A stretch of 64,000 nt of DNA, from the NCBI GenBank assembly GCA_001829415.1, contig MIBE01000003.1, forward strand, positions 3,765 through 67,764. Direction: 5' to 3'. Of the stretch, positions 15,054 to 25,014 are shown piece after piece (position 1 is the stretch's first letter; each line of letters opens with the position of its first letter). The DNA comes from Spirochaetes bacterium GWF1_51_8 (GTDB lineage Bacteria; Spirochaetota; Brevinematia; Brevinematales; GWF1-51-8). Under the pieces are notes generated by a model, which made no database searches, was not told where the DNA came from, and saw only the letters and a list, made by a program, of their open reading frames with translations. The position numbers and the translations under genes are program-made.

Positions 15054-16394
15054 ATGAATCCCGGACTAAAATGGGGTGATGTCGCTTTTCTTTTCTGGAT
15101 CGCACTCGGAATCGGGGTGGTGGCAGTCATCCTGATAATCGTATTCCGTTATCTGAAAAAAGACAACGCCATGGGTTCGGTTGAAAGTTTAATTAAAACA
15201 GGTAATTTCAGCAAGGCTCTTGCACTCGCGCAGAAGCACCAGAAAGGCAATCCCAACGACTATGTGGTCAAGTATTACATAGCGCAGGCTTACGAAGGGC
15301 TCCATGATTACGACTCCGCCGCCCATTACTACGAAAAAGCCTCTGTCGCGGCGTCCTCCTCCCACAACGATGAAATGAAGCCCCAGATCTACCTGAAAGT
15401 CGGGCAGTTGTATAAAAAGAAACGGATGTATAAGGAAGCGCTCGGATATTTCCTGCTGGTGCTCGATAAAATTCCCACCCATAGCAAGGTGCTTTACGAG
15501 GCGTCCAGTCTCCTTTTCGACACAAAGAATTTCCAGAAGGCTAAGGGGTATCTCGAGACGTTGGTCAAGATCAAGCCCGACAATGTCAAGGCAAGGCTTC
15601 TTCTCGGGAAGTCATGCTACCATCTGAACGAGTTTAACGATGCCGCGAGTCATCTTGAGCCATTAGTAGCCAAGATGCAGAATTCCGACCCGGATTATAA
15701 GGATGCGGTCTATTATCTGGCGGACGCCCTTGCGCTCACAAAGCGTTACGATAAGGCGGTGGATGCGCTGTCGAACCTGATGAACGATAAGATGATTTTC
15801 GAGGACGTGCTGCTGAAAATAGTCAATGTTCTTGTGCGGTCCAACAACCTGCAGCGCATCATGGATTTCTCGAACCGTTACCTGAACGTGGTGTCGCCGA
15901 GCACAAAGGTGGCGCTTCTATATGAATCCGGGAGCGCCTTATTTAAGGACGGCGAGGTTTACCGCGCGCTTTATCTCTGGCGCGACGCCGCGACTATCGA
16001 TAAAAACTATAAGGATTTGCCGGATATCCTGAAAAAATACCGTGTATTGCTCGACAACCCCAAGATGGAAAATATCCTTTCAAAAAATACAGTTCAGTTT
16101 CAGGACTATGTCGGCCGGTTTCTCCGTCTGCGCACGGCGAGCCAGATTATCAAACAGCAGAACTATTGGATCATCAAACAAAGCGATACCAGTTACGTGA
16201 TTTGCAAGGTTCCGTTCCCTCTCACTCCGATGGATCTCGAAGGGATATCTAAGGATTTGAAGAGCGAGGTGATCGCGAATTTCACGATCAACGTTTATTC
16301 ACTTTTCGGGCTGACTCCCGAGTGTGGAAATCATTTTGTTTTTAGAAAAATCAATTTAGTACAAGGCGCGGATTTTCTGAAAAATTTGGTATAA
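15054..16394 (+). CDS. Membrane-anchored TPR protein with possible decayed Mrr-like C-terminal domain
   Basis: The 446-residue protein has an N-terminal membrane helix (FLFWIALGIGVVAVILIIVF) and about eight TPR-like repeats from residue 45 to 345, facing the cytoplasm. The last 100 residues (YWIIKQSDTSYVICKVPF onward) share the strand-helix-strand pattern of the C-terminal domains of the two TPR proteins at 60.8-64 kb, which resemble the Mrr restriction-endonuclease fold. The QxK-like strand is VICKV; the catalytic Asp is not seen. It is the first gene of an operon with the HD-GYP gene 9 bp downstream. It is probably a scaffold. The Mrr relationship is my inference. Confidence 0.65.
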   Translation: MNPGLKWGDVAFLFWIALGIGVVAVILIIVFRYLKKDNAMGSVESLIKTGNFSKALALAQKHQKGNPNDYVVKYYIAQAYEGLHDYDSAAHYYEKASVAASSSHNDEMKPQIYLKVGQLYKKKRMYKEALGYFLLVLDKIPTHSKVLYEASSLLFDTKNFQKAKGYLETLVKIKPDNVKARLLLGKSCYHLNEFNDAASHLEPLVAKMQNSDPDYKDAVYYLADALALTKRYDKAVDALSNLMNDKMIFEDVLLKIVNVLVRSNNLQRIMDFSNRYLNVVSPSTKVALLYESGSALFKDGEVYRALYLWRDAATIDKNYKDLPDILKKYRVLLDNPKMENILSKNTVQFQDYVGRFLRLRTASQIIKQQNYWIIKQSDTSYVICKVPFPLTPMDLEGISKDLKSEVIANFTINVYSLFGLTPECGNHFVFRKINLVQGADFLKNLV

Positions 16395-16403
16395 GGTGAA
16401 TTT

Positions 16404-17750
16404 ATGTCTGACGGAAAAAACGAGTTCAGAGTTGAACTCTTTGTAAAGTTTCTTTATCCCGGGATTATCCTGAAGGGCGACGCGTATACTTACAGCGGCG
16501 AGAAGGTCTGGGCAGGAAACACCCCGTTTACCGAAGACGCGATCAAGAAACTGATCGAACGCGGAATCCAGAAAGTATTTTACACACGCGCACGGGTGGT
16601 TAACGATAAAGGAACGGGAAACCCGATGGTTTCCGAAGAAATCCTTAAAAAAGCGGTGGATATCTCCCATGAGCTCGAACAGGCCGTGACCTCGAAAGCG
16701 ATCATTCCCGAAAAGGGGGTAAACGAGATTGTCGACGGCTTCATCAACAATATCTCGACATCCGAGGGGACAGTCCTCAACCTCATGGAACTAAAGGAAT
16801 ACGACGACTACACCTACACCCATTCCATCAATGTCTGCCTGCTGTCGATCCTTTTTGCCAAAAAGCTGAACTACAACGAAAAAGGCCTGAAGATTATCGG
16901 TACCGGAGCCCTCCTTCACGATATCGGCAAAATGATGATATCGAAGGAAATCCTCAATAAACCTTTAGGTTTAACCCGGGAAGAATTCGAGATCATGAAA
17001 AAACATCCGGTCTTCGGTTACGAGATTATCCGTTCGCAGTCGAACTTCGGGACGCTGATTCAGAAAGTCGTCCTCCTTCACCACGAAAAACACATCGGCA
17101 AGGGATACCCGTTCGGCCTGCGCGGCGAGCAGATCGGCGAGATCGCGCAGATAGTCAGTATGGCCGACGTGTTCGACGCAGTCACATCGGAACGCCCCTA
17201 TAAGCCCGCGCGTCCGTACTGGTACGCGCTTTCGCAGATCAAGAAAGACAGCGGTATTGCGTTCGCTCCGCGCCTCGCGCGTGCGTTTGTCGACGATATG
17301 CCGAAATACCTGACCGAGAATGAGATTTTCACGAAGGGCTGTTATGTGCTCCTGAATTCAGGCGAAGTAGGCGAGGTGATCGATTACCGTTTTCCGCAAT
17401 CCCTCAAACCAGTCGTCAATATCTATATCAATTCCAAGAAAGAAGTCGTCCGTTACCCGATCCCGGTCAATCTCGAGTTCGATGACAGCCGGAATATCGA
17501 AAATGTGCTCGAGGACGATGGGATTATCAAGAAACTGGGCGAAATAAAAGATAGTTTCGCGAAGAGAAAAGAGAAAACCCCGTATGTATTTCCCGACGAC
17601 ATTCCGAAACCGGAACATGAGGCAAGCGGGATGTCGATCGCGGAGGCGGCGAGGGAAGCCGCTCCGATTCCAGAGGCGGCAATGGATGCCGCGAAGAAGG
17701 CCGAGCCGGACAAAGACCTTTTTATCGAAAACGAGAGCGATTTGAAGTAA
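16404..17750 (+). CDS. HD-GYP domain protein, probable cyclic-di-GMP phosphodiesterase
   Basis: The 448-residue protein has an N-terminal DUF3391-like region (EFRVELFVKFLYPGIILKG). A full HD-GYP domain occupies about residues 130-310, with HSINVCLL, LLHDIGK, KKHPVFGYEI, LLHHEKHIGKGYP and MADVFDAVTSERPYK. The HD pair and most metal ligands are present. The GYP loop reads HHEKHIGKGYP where the standard is HHERxDGxGYP. The family hydrolyses cyclic di-GMP. The tail after residue 400 is Ala/Glu-rich and probably disordered. It is the middle gene of an operon with a membrane TPR protein before and a PEP-synthase-like protein after. Its activity depends on the altered loop, which needs testing. Confidence 0.88.
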   Translation: MSDGKNEFRVELFVKFLYPGIILKGDAYTYSGEKVWAGNTPFTEDAIKKLIERGIQKVFYTRARVVNDKGTGNPMVSEEILKKAVDISHELEQAVTSKAIIPEKGVNEIVDGFINNISTSEGTVLNLMELKEYDDYTYTHSINVCLLSILFAKKLNYNEKGLKIIGTGALLHDIGKMMISKEILNKPLGLTREEFEIMKKHPVFGYEIIRSQSNFGTLIQKVVLLHHEKHIGKGYPFGLRGEQIGEIAQIVSMADVFDAVTSERPYKPARPYWYALSQIKKDSGIAFAPRLARAFVDDMPKYLTENEIFTKGCYVLLNSGEVGEVIDYRFPQSLKPVVNIYINSKKEVVRYPIPVNLEFDDSRNIENVLEDDGIIKKLGEIKDSFAKRKEKTPYVFPDDIPKPEHEASGMSIAEAAREAAPIPEAAMDAAKKAEPDKDLFIENESDLK

Positions 17751-17760
17751 CAACTACCAT

Positions 17761-20544
17761 GTGATAAATAGAGTGATCATAGAGGACAGCGTTCTTTCCA
17801 TGAACAGACTACCCGAAACCGGGAAAAGGGGGAAAATTTTTCCGGCGGACGGCGCCGGAGATTCATGTAAGGAGTCGTGTCCGCACACTTCCCCCGATAG
17901 CCGTGATGCGGGGAAGAAGGAAGGTTCGACCGCCGTGACCGAAGCTCAATACAGTACGGGATTGCCCGGTCTGGACAGTATCATCAAGGAACTCATCCCG
18001 GGCGATAATATCGTCTGGCAGATCAATTCTCTGGACGACTACCGGCTCTTCGTCAAACCGTTCTGCGACACGGCGTTACGCAGAGGCCAGCCGGTCACTT
18101 ATTTCCGTTTCTCCAAGCACCCGCCCCTGATCGTAGACAATCCCGATGTCAAGACGTTCGTGCTCAATCCCGAGAACGGGTTCGAGAGCTTCGTGCTCGA
18201 TCTGCACCAGATCGTTCACGAGAACGGGCGCGGCGGATGCTATGTCTTCGATTGTCTTTCCGACCTCGCGGCGGATTGGTTCAGCGATCAGATGCTTGCC
18301 AACTTCTTTATGCTGACTTGTCCCTTCCTGCTCGATATGGAAGCGATCGCCTATTTCGCGATCGAGAAGTTCAAGCATTCTTCCTATGCGACTTCGCCCA
18401 TTGTCGATACCACCCAGCTTTTTCTCGATATCTACCATTATAATGATAAGGTCTATATTCACCCGATCAAGGTGGAACAGCGTTATTCCACCACCATGCA
18501 CATGCTTCATCACTGGAAGGACGATGAGTTCGTTCCGGTGACATCCAGTTCTCTCAATGCTGCGATCCTCGCGAGCCAGCCGCTGATCGGCTCGGAATCC
18601 GCGAGCCGCCAGTACGATATCTGGAACCGGACGTTCAAGGAAGGCCAAACGATCCTCGAGAATATCCGTAACGGTATCCGCGACCCCGAAGCGGAGGACG
18701 CGATCCTCGATAAACTCCTTCGGATGTCTATCACCCGTGATGAGAAACTGTTCGGACTGGTACGGGAGTATTTTACTCTCGAGGACGTGCTCGAGATCGG
18801 GAAACGGATCATCGGGACGGGGCTGATCGGCGGGAAGTCGGTCGGTATGCTCCTTTCGCGGGCGATCCTCCGTAAGAACGAACCCCGGCTCGACAGTGTT
18901 CTCGAAATCCACGATTCGTTTTATATCGGGTCCGACATATTCTATACCTTTCTCGTGCAGAACGGGTGCTGGTGGGCGCGCGAACAGCAGAAAGACCTCG
19001 ATCATTTCCTCCAGCACGCCGAGCACGCCCGCCGCCTGATCCACAGAGGGCGCTTCCCCGATTATATCGTCAAGTTCTTTTCCGATATGCTCGACTATTA
19101 TGGGCAGTCGCCGATCATAGTCCGTTCCAGCAGTCTCCTCGAGGACAACTTCGGCAACGCATTCTCCGGCAAGTACGAGAGCGTATTCCGCCCGAACAGG
19201 GGCCCGCGCGAGAAGTGCCTCGAAGACCTGATGATCGCGATCAAGACGATCTACGCGAGTACGATGAGCGAGAAGGCATTGCTCTACCGCGCGCAGTTCG
19301 ACCTTCTGGGGAGCGACGAGCAGATGTCTCTCCTTGTCCAGCGGGTATCGGGAGATATGCATTCGAATATCTTTTATCCTTATATCGCGGGCGTGGCCTA
19401 TTCGTTTAATCCCTACGTCTGGAGCGACTATATCGATCCCGCGTCGGGAATGCTCCGGCTCGTTTTCGGGCTCGGCACCCGCGCGGTCGACCGTTCCGAC
19501 TCGGACTACACCCGGATTGTCGCGCTGAACGCTCCCGAACGCCGGCCTGAGAGCGGCGCCGACGAACTCCGGCGCTACTCGCAGAAACGGGTCGATGTGC
19601 TCGACCTCAACGCCAACCGGCTTGTGTCGCTTGACTTCGAAGAGGTGATGGCATTCAGTCCCGACCTCAATATCGACCTGATCGCGTCGAGAGACCTCGA
19701 AATGGAGAAGCGTGTCGAGGAAAGCGGGAAGAGCGGCGCCTATTCCGGCATCATCACGTTCGACGGGATACTCCGCGATACGGACTTTGTGGCGAATATG
19801 CGCGAAATGCTCCGTGTGATCCACGAGGCGTACCGTTACCCGGTCGACGTCGAGTTTACGGCGAACCTCACGGATGACGGCGGAATCAAGATCAATCTCG
19901 TGCAGTGCCGACCGTTCCAGGCGAAGAATAAAGGCGCAATCGCGGAAATCTCGCCCGATATCGGCGAAGAGGATATCGTGTTCAGGACGGGCGGCCCGGT
20001 GATCGGGCAAAGCCGGATCGGCATGATCGACAGGGTGATCTATGTCGTCCCGAACAAGTATTCCGAACTGCGGATCAGCGATAAATACACGGTAGCGCAG
20101 ATGATCGGCAAGATCGTGAAGAAAGAAGGTGTCAAGAAGCAGAGGAAAATCCTGCTGATGGGGCCGGGGAGATGGGGTACGACTACGCCGTCGCTCGGGG
20201 TACCGGTCGCGTTCTCGGATATCAGCAATATCGAGTACCTCTGCGAGATCGTCGCGATGAGCGAGGGGATTGTTCCCGACGTATCGCTCGGGACGCATTT
20301 CTTCAACGACCTCGTCGATTTCGATATCCTTTACCTCGCGGTCTATCCCGACAGGCAGGACACCGTGCTGAAAAGCGCCGTTTTTGAAAACGCGCCGAAT
20401 AAGCTGACGTCTCTCCTGCCGGACGCCGGGGAGTACGAAGCTGTCATCAAGGTGCTGGATACATCGGAAATCCCCGAGCTTGCGAACCTGAGGCTCTACG
20501 CGGATACCCAGAACCAGTCCGTCGTATGCTACAAGGAGCGGTAA
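17761..20544 (+). CDS. KaiC/RAD55-like domain fused to PEP-synthase-type ATP-binding domain
   Basis: The 927-residue protein has a disordered first 60 residues, then a RecA/KaiC-like domain (TGLPGLDSIIKELIPGDNIV) that lacks the Walker A GKT. From about residue 350 comes a PPDK_N/PEP-synthase ATP-grasp region with GGKSVGM, SPIIVRSSSLLEDNFGNAFSG, AGVAYSFNPY and NLVQCRPFQ. It ends in a distinct C-terminal domain (LLMGPGRWGTTTPSLGVP). The phosphohistidine and PEP-binding barrel domains of real PEP synthase are absent, so ordinary PEP synthesis is unlikely. The start is uncertain: GTG 17761, ATG 17800, and GTG 17937 after AAGGAAGG are all possible. It is the third gene of the TPR/HD-GYP operon. 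The function is unknown; a nucleotide-dependent regulator or phosphotransferase is a guess. Confidence 0.75.
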   Translation: MINRVIIEDSVLSMNRLPETGKRGKIFPADGAGDSCKESCPHTSPDSRDAGKKEGSTAVTEAQYSTGLPGLDSIIKELIPGDNIVWQINSLDDYRLFVKPFCDTALRRGQPVTYFRFSKHPPLIVDNPDVKTFVLNPENGFESFVLDLHQIVHENGRGGCYVFDCLSDLAADWFSDQMLANFFMLTCPFLLDMEAIAYFAIEKFKHSSYATSPIVDTTQLFLDIYHYNDKVYIHPIKVEQRYSTTMHMLHHWKDDEFVPVTSSSLNAAILASQPLIGSESASRQYDIWNRTFKEGQTILENIRNGIRDPEAEDAILDKLLRMSITRDEKLFGLVREYFTLEDVLEIGKRIIGTGLIGGKSVGMLLSRAILRKNEPRLDSVLEIHDSFYIGSDIFYTFLVQNGCWWAREQQKDLDHFLQHAEHARRLIHRGRFPDYIVKFFSDMLDYYGQSPIIVRSSSLLEDNFGNAFSGKYESVFRPNRGPREKCLEDLMIAIKTIYASTMSEKALLYRAQFDLLGSDEQMSLLVQRVSGDMHSNIFYPYIAGVAYSFNPYVWSDYIDPASGMLRLVFGLGTRAVDRSDSDYTRIVALNAPERRPESGADELRRYSQKRVDVLDLNANRLVSLDFEEVMAFSPDLNIDLIASRDLEMEKRVEESGKSGAYSGIITFDGILRDTDFVANMREMLRVIHEAYRYPVDVEFTANLTDDGGIKINLVQCRPFQAKNKGAIAEISPDIGEEDIVFRTGGPVIGQSRIGMIDRVIYVVPNKYSELRISDKYTVAQMIGKIVKKEGVKKQRKILLMGPGRWGTTTPSLGVPVAFSDISNIEYLCEIVAMSEGIVPDVSLGTHFFNDLVDFDILYLAVYPDRQDTVLKSAVFENAPNKLTSLLPDAGEYEAVIKVLDTSEIPELANLRLYADTQNQSVVCYKER

Positions 20545-20562
20545 ACTGAGGGGAATTTAACG

Positions 20563-20741
20563 AACTCATAATATACATGATTTTTTGTCACTGCGAGACG
20601 CGAAGCGACGAAGCAGTCTGTTTAATTTATATATCTAGTAATTAAATAGTTTGCTTCGGCTATGGTTCGGCCTGTCTCCTTCTCCGAAGGTGAAGACAGG
20701 CAAGCTCACCATGACGCCTCGCAATGACAAAATGGTTTGTT
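20563..20741 (+). repeat. Family A palindromic repeat
   Basis: It begins GAACTCAT, then TTTTTTGTCACTGCGAG and GAAGCAGTCTGTTTAATT. The other arm reads AATTAAATAGTTTGCTTCGG, then CGCCTCGCAATGACAAAATG. The apex carries a GCCTGTCTCC...GACAGGC hairpin. It matches the copies at 14.7 kb (inverted) and 54.5 kb. It sits between the PEP-synthase-like gene and the gdhA promoter. Confidence 0.85.
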
Positions 20742-20770
20742 ATCACTACTGAGAGGGAACGATTTCACGA

Positions 20771-20799
20771 TTGCGTTTTTTGGAAAATCGATATAGAAT
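20771..20799 (+). promoter_or_regulatory. gdhA: Promoter of gdhA
   Basis: TTGCGT, a 17-base spacer beginning with a T run, and TAGAAT lie about 185 bp before the gdhA start. The same TTGCGTTTTTT motif precedes the hydrogenase operon and the histidine kinase gene at 46.6 kb. The long leader in between shows no recognised riboswitch. Confidence 0.5.
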
Positions 20800-20864
20800 C
20801 TTCATTGCATAAAATATCCTTTGAGTTGTCAAGGAGGCCGATAGGGTTATTGCGGTATCGTTAA

Positions 20865-22325
<1,461 letters not shown>

Positions 22326-22340
22326 CTATTCATGTTATAG

Positions 22341-22373
22341 CAAAGCGGTGGACAAGTTCCGCCGCTTTGTTTA
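22341..22373 (+). terminator. Terminator of gdhA
   Basis: CAAAGCGG pairs with CCGCTTTG, with a further inner GGA/TCC stem, followed by TTTATATTT. It starts 15 bp after the gdhA stop. Confidence 0.85.
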
Positions 22374-22433
22374 TATTTATACGGATTGACAACCGCGCTT
22401 CTCAATATTTTGAAATATCCGTTCCGCGGGCTT

Positions 22434-22544
22434 ATAAGGGCGGTTCTGAAAACCTTGATTTTTCTAATAGTTCAAGACATAATTGAATATAAATTGCCCA
22501 ATGGTCACTTCCTTAAATGGTTATTTATAAGTGACTATAATAAA
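22434..22544 (+). repeat. Family B MITE-like element, copy 1
   Basis: It starts AAGGGCGGTTCTGAAAACC, holds the conserved core CAATGGTCACTTCCTT, and ends TGGTTATTTATAAGTGACTA, an imperfect inverted copy of the start. GTCACTT and AAGTGAC form a stem inside it. It lies in the gap before nfnA; a 77-codon ORF across it is not a gene. Confidence 0.65.
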
Positions 22545-22611
22545 CATACGCGCGGGAATGATTTCCGTTACCGCGCAGTATGGAATGCAATTATTCGTAT
22601 CGGAGAAAATA

Positions 22612-23511
22612 ATGTATAAAATCCTGAAGAAAAAAATGCTCGGCTCGCAGATTGTCCTGATGGATATCGAAGCGCCGAGGGTCGCGAAGGCTTCGCTGCC
22701 CGGCCAGTTCGTGATCGTGATCATGGACGAAAAGGGCGAGCGTATCCCGTTAACGGTATGCGACTATGATATCAAGAAAGGCACGGTAACGATCGTGTTC
22801 CAGACAGTGGGCGACACCACGAGACGGATGGCGGGGTTCCGCGAAGGCGACTCGTTCTTCGCGTTCACAGGCCCCCTCGGTCACCCGTCGGATTTTGTGA
22901 AGGAACCGCTCGAGGAAGTAAAAAAGAAAAAGTTCATTTTTATCGGCGGCGGAGTCGGCGTCGCGCCTGTCTATCCCCAGGTCAAATGGCTGAAGGAGCA
23001 CGAGGTCGACGTGGATGTGATTATGGGCGCGAGGAATAAAGACCTCATTATCCTCGAGGACGAAATGAAAAAGGCCGCGAAGGACGTATATGTCTGCACC
23101 GACGACGGTTCTTACGGTTTCCACGGGCTTGTCACCGACTGTCTTACCGACCTCGTAAAGAATAAAGGGAAATCGTACGATCACGCGGTGATTATCGGCC
23201 CGATGATTATGATGAAGTTCGCCGCGAAACTGACGAAGGAACTCGGCATCCCGACAGTGGTCAGTCTCAACACCATCATGGTGGACGGCACCGGGATGTG
23301 CGGCGCATGCCGTGTGAATGTCGGCGGAGCGGTGAAGTTCGCGTGTGTGGACGGGCCGGAGTTCGACGGTCACGCGGTGGACTATGACGGTGCGATGCGG
23401 AGAATGGCGATGTATAAGACCGAGGAAGGCCGGAAGGCGCTCCGCACCACGGAAGGAACTACTCACAAGCCCGAAAAGGGCTGCGGTGTACAGGGGGCTC
23501 AAATTGGTTAA
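22612..23511 (+). CDS. nfnA: NfnA: ferredoxin-NADP oxidoreductase, FAD/2Fe-2S subunit
   Basis: NfnA is the small subunit of the electron-bifurcating NADH-dependent ferredoxin:NADP oxidoreductase. It carries FAD, a 2Fe-2S cluster and the NADH site. Visible are a flavin-binding RIPLTVCDYD, a nucleotide-binding GGGVGVAPVYPQV, and a C-terminal cluster region MCGACRVNVGGAVKFACVDG. The track ORF starts 27 codons earlier in the family B element; ATG at 22612 with GGAG upstream begins at the usual N-terminus (MYKILKKKML) and gives 299 residues. The nfnB gene follows at once. Its homologues have also been named sulfide dehydrogenase beta subunit. Confidence 0.9.
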   Translation: MYKILKKKMLGSQIVLMDIEAPRVAKASLPGQFVIVIMDEKGERIPLTVCDYDIKKGTVTIVFQTVGDTTRRMAGFREGDSFFAFTGPLGHPSDFVKEPLEEVKKKKFIFIGGGVGVAPVYPQVKWLKEHEVDVDVIMGARNKDLIILEDEMKKAAKDVYVCTDDGSYGFHGLVTDCLTDLVKNKGKSYDHAVIIGPMIMMKFAAKLTKELGIPTVVSLNTIMVDGTGMCGACRVNVGGAVKFACVDGPEFDGHAVDYDGAMRRMAMYKTEEGRKALRTTEGTTHKPEKGCGVQGAQIG

Positions 23512-23512
23512 C

Positions 23513-24892
23513 ATGAAGCGTACGCCTATCGGGGAACAGGCGCCCGAAAAAAGGATCACAAATTTCGATGAAGTCTGCCTCGGATACACGAAGGAGCAGA
23601 TGATAGAAGAAGCGAACCGTTGTCTCCAATGCAAGACCCGCCCGTGTGTGGACGGATGCCCCGTCGCAATCAAGATACCGGAATTTATCCAATACCTGCG
23701 GGACAACGACTTCGAGGCGGCATGCAAAAAAATCGCCGAAGACAGCGCGTTACCGGCGGTCTGCGGACGAGTCTGCCCGCAGGAGACCCAGTGTGAAGAA
23801 CGCTGTGTGCTCGCCAAGAAGGGCGACGCTGTCGCTATCGGGAAACTCGAACGTTATGTCGGCGACTGGACGCGCGAGCACAAGTTCAACCTCAACGATC
23901 CGGTCACGCCCAACGGCCACAAGGTCGCGGTGATCGGGAGCGGTCCCGCGGGATTGACCTGCGCGGGCGACCTCGCGAAGCTCGGGTACGAGATCACCGT
24001 CTTCGAGGCATTGCACAAGACCGGCGGGGTGCTGGTCTACGGTATCCCCGAGTTCCGTCTCCCCAACTCGGTCGTCGAATACGAGATCGACAACCTGAAG
24101 AAGCTCGGCGTAAAGTTCGAGACGAACGTGATTGTCGGACGGACGGTGACTATCGACCAGCTGATGGACGAGGAAGGCTACGAGGCCGTGTTTGTCGGGA
24201 GCGGCGCGGGATTGCCGATGTTCATGAACATCCCCGGCGAGGACCTGAACGGAGTCTATTCCGCCAACGAGTTCCTTACCCGGAACAACCTGATGCAGGC
24301 ATATGACGACAATTTCGATACGCCGATCCGTCCGGGCAAGAGCGCGGCGATAGTCGGCGGCGGCAATGTCGCGATGGACGCGGCCCGTTCGGCGAAACGT
24401 CTCGGCGCGAAGTCTTATATCGTCTACCGCCGTTCGGAAAAAGAACTCCCCGCCCGCGCGGAGGAAGTCCATCACGCGATGGAAGAGGGGATCGAGTTCC
24501 ACCTGCTGACGAACCCGGTCGAAATCCTCGGCGACGAGAAAGGCTGGGTGCGCGCGATCCGTTGCATCCGCATGGAGTTGGGCGAACCGGACGAGTCCGG
24601 CAGACGGCGCCCAGTGCCCGTGAAGGGCTCGGAATATGAAATCCCGGTCGAGACGGTGGTGATCGCTATCGGAACCAGCCCGAACCCGTTGATCTCCCAG
24701 ACCACGCCCGGCCTCGAACTGAACAAGTGGAAGGCGATAGTGATCGACGAGGAGACCGGCAAGACGACCCGTGAGGGCGTATACGCCGGGGGCGATGCGG
24801 TATCCGGCTCGGCGACCGTGATCCTCGCGATGGGCGCGGCGAGGAAGTCCGCGAAGGCGATCGACGAGTATATCAAGAGCAAGAAGAAGTAA
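23513..24892 (+). CDS. nfnB: NfnB: NADPH-binding flavo-iron-sulfur subunit (GltD-like)
   Basis: This is the large NfnAB subunit, related to the glutamate synthase small chain, with two 4Fe-4S clusters, bifurcating FAD and an NADPH site. The cluster motifs CLQCKTRPCVDGCP and CGRVCPQETQCEERC are complete. Dinucleotide folds are GSGPAGLTCAGDLAKLG and GGGNVAMDAARSAKRLG. The track start at 23345 overlaps nfnA too far. ATG 23513 begins MKRTPIGEQAP; TTG at 23504, seven bases after AGGGGG, is a possible alternative. With nfnA it forms a two-gene operon closed by a strong terminator. A plain GltD-like oxidoreductase is unlikely because nfnA is adjacent. Confidence 0.92.
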   Translation: MKRTPIGEQAPEKRITNFDEVCLGYTKEQMIEEANRCLQCKTRPCVDGCPVAIKIPEFIQYLRDNDFEAACKKIAEDSALPAVCGRVCPQETQCEERCVLAKKGDAVAIGKLERYVGDWTREHKFNLNDPVTPNGHKVAVIGSGPAGLTCAGDLAKLGYEITVFEALHKTGGVLVYGIPEFRLPNSVVEYEIDNLKKLGVKFETNVIVGRTVTIDQLMDEEGYEAVFVGSGAGLPMFMNIPGEDLNGVYSANEFLTRNNLMQAYDDNFDTPIRPGKSAAIVGGGNVAMDAARSAKRLGAKSYIVYRRSEKELPARAEEVHHAMEEGIEFHLLTNPVEILGDEKGWVRAIRCIRMELGEPDESGRRRPVPVKGSEYEIPVETVVIAIGTSPNPLISQTTPGLELNKWKAIVIDEETGKTTREGVYAGGDAVSGSATVILAMGAARKSAKAIDEYIKSKKK

Positions 24893-24900
24893 GATAGACA

Positions 24901-24926
24901 GGGGGAGCGCAGGCTCCCCTTTTTGT
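24901..24926 (+). terminator. Terminator of nfnAB
   Basis: GGGGAGC pairs with GCTCCCC around a four-base loop, followed by TTTTTG. It begins 9 bp after the nfnB stop. Confidence 0.88.
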
Positions 24927-24946
24927 TTCAGCGCGGATGAGTATAG

Positions 24947-24979
24947 AATGTGTATAGTTTTTAGAAAAGTATACACATT
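24947..24979 (+). repeat. Perfect 10-bp inverted repeat before fic, candidate operator
   Basis: AATGTGTATA at 24947-24956 is repeated exactly in inverted form as TATACACATT at 24970-24979. It ends one base before the -35 box of the fic promoter, the usual place for an operator. Confidence 0.7.
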
Positions 24980-24980
24980 G

Positions 24981-25009
24981 TTGACAGATTACCCTTAGCA
25001 TTTTATATT
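24981..25009 (+). promoter_or_regulatory. fic promoter, predicted leaderless transcript
   Basis: TTGACA, a 17-base spacer and TATATT end only five bases before the ATG of the Fic gene, and no ribosome binding site fits between. Transcription should start at or next to the A of the start codon. Confidence 0.7.
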
Positions 25010-25014
25010 AGATT

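Noticed and set aside
18076-20298. 740-codon ORF on the minus strand opposite the PEP-synthase-like gene
   Set aside because: It is a shadow of the real gene: Arg, Asp, Val and His-rich, with no motifs and no ribosome binding site.
22386-22619. 77-codon ORF before nfnA
   Set aside because: It runs through the family B element, has no ribosome binding site and matches nothing.
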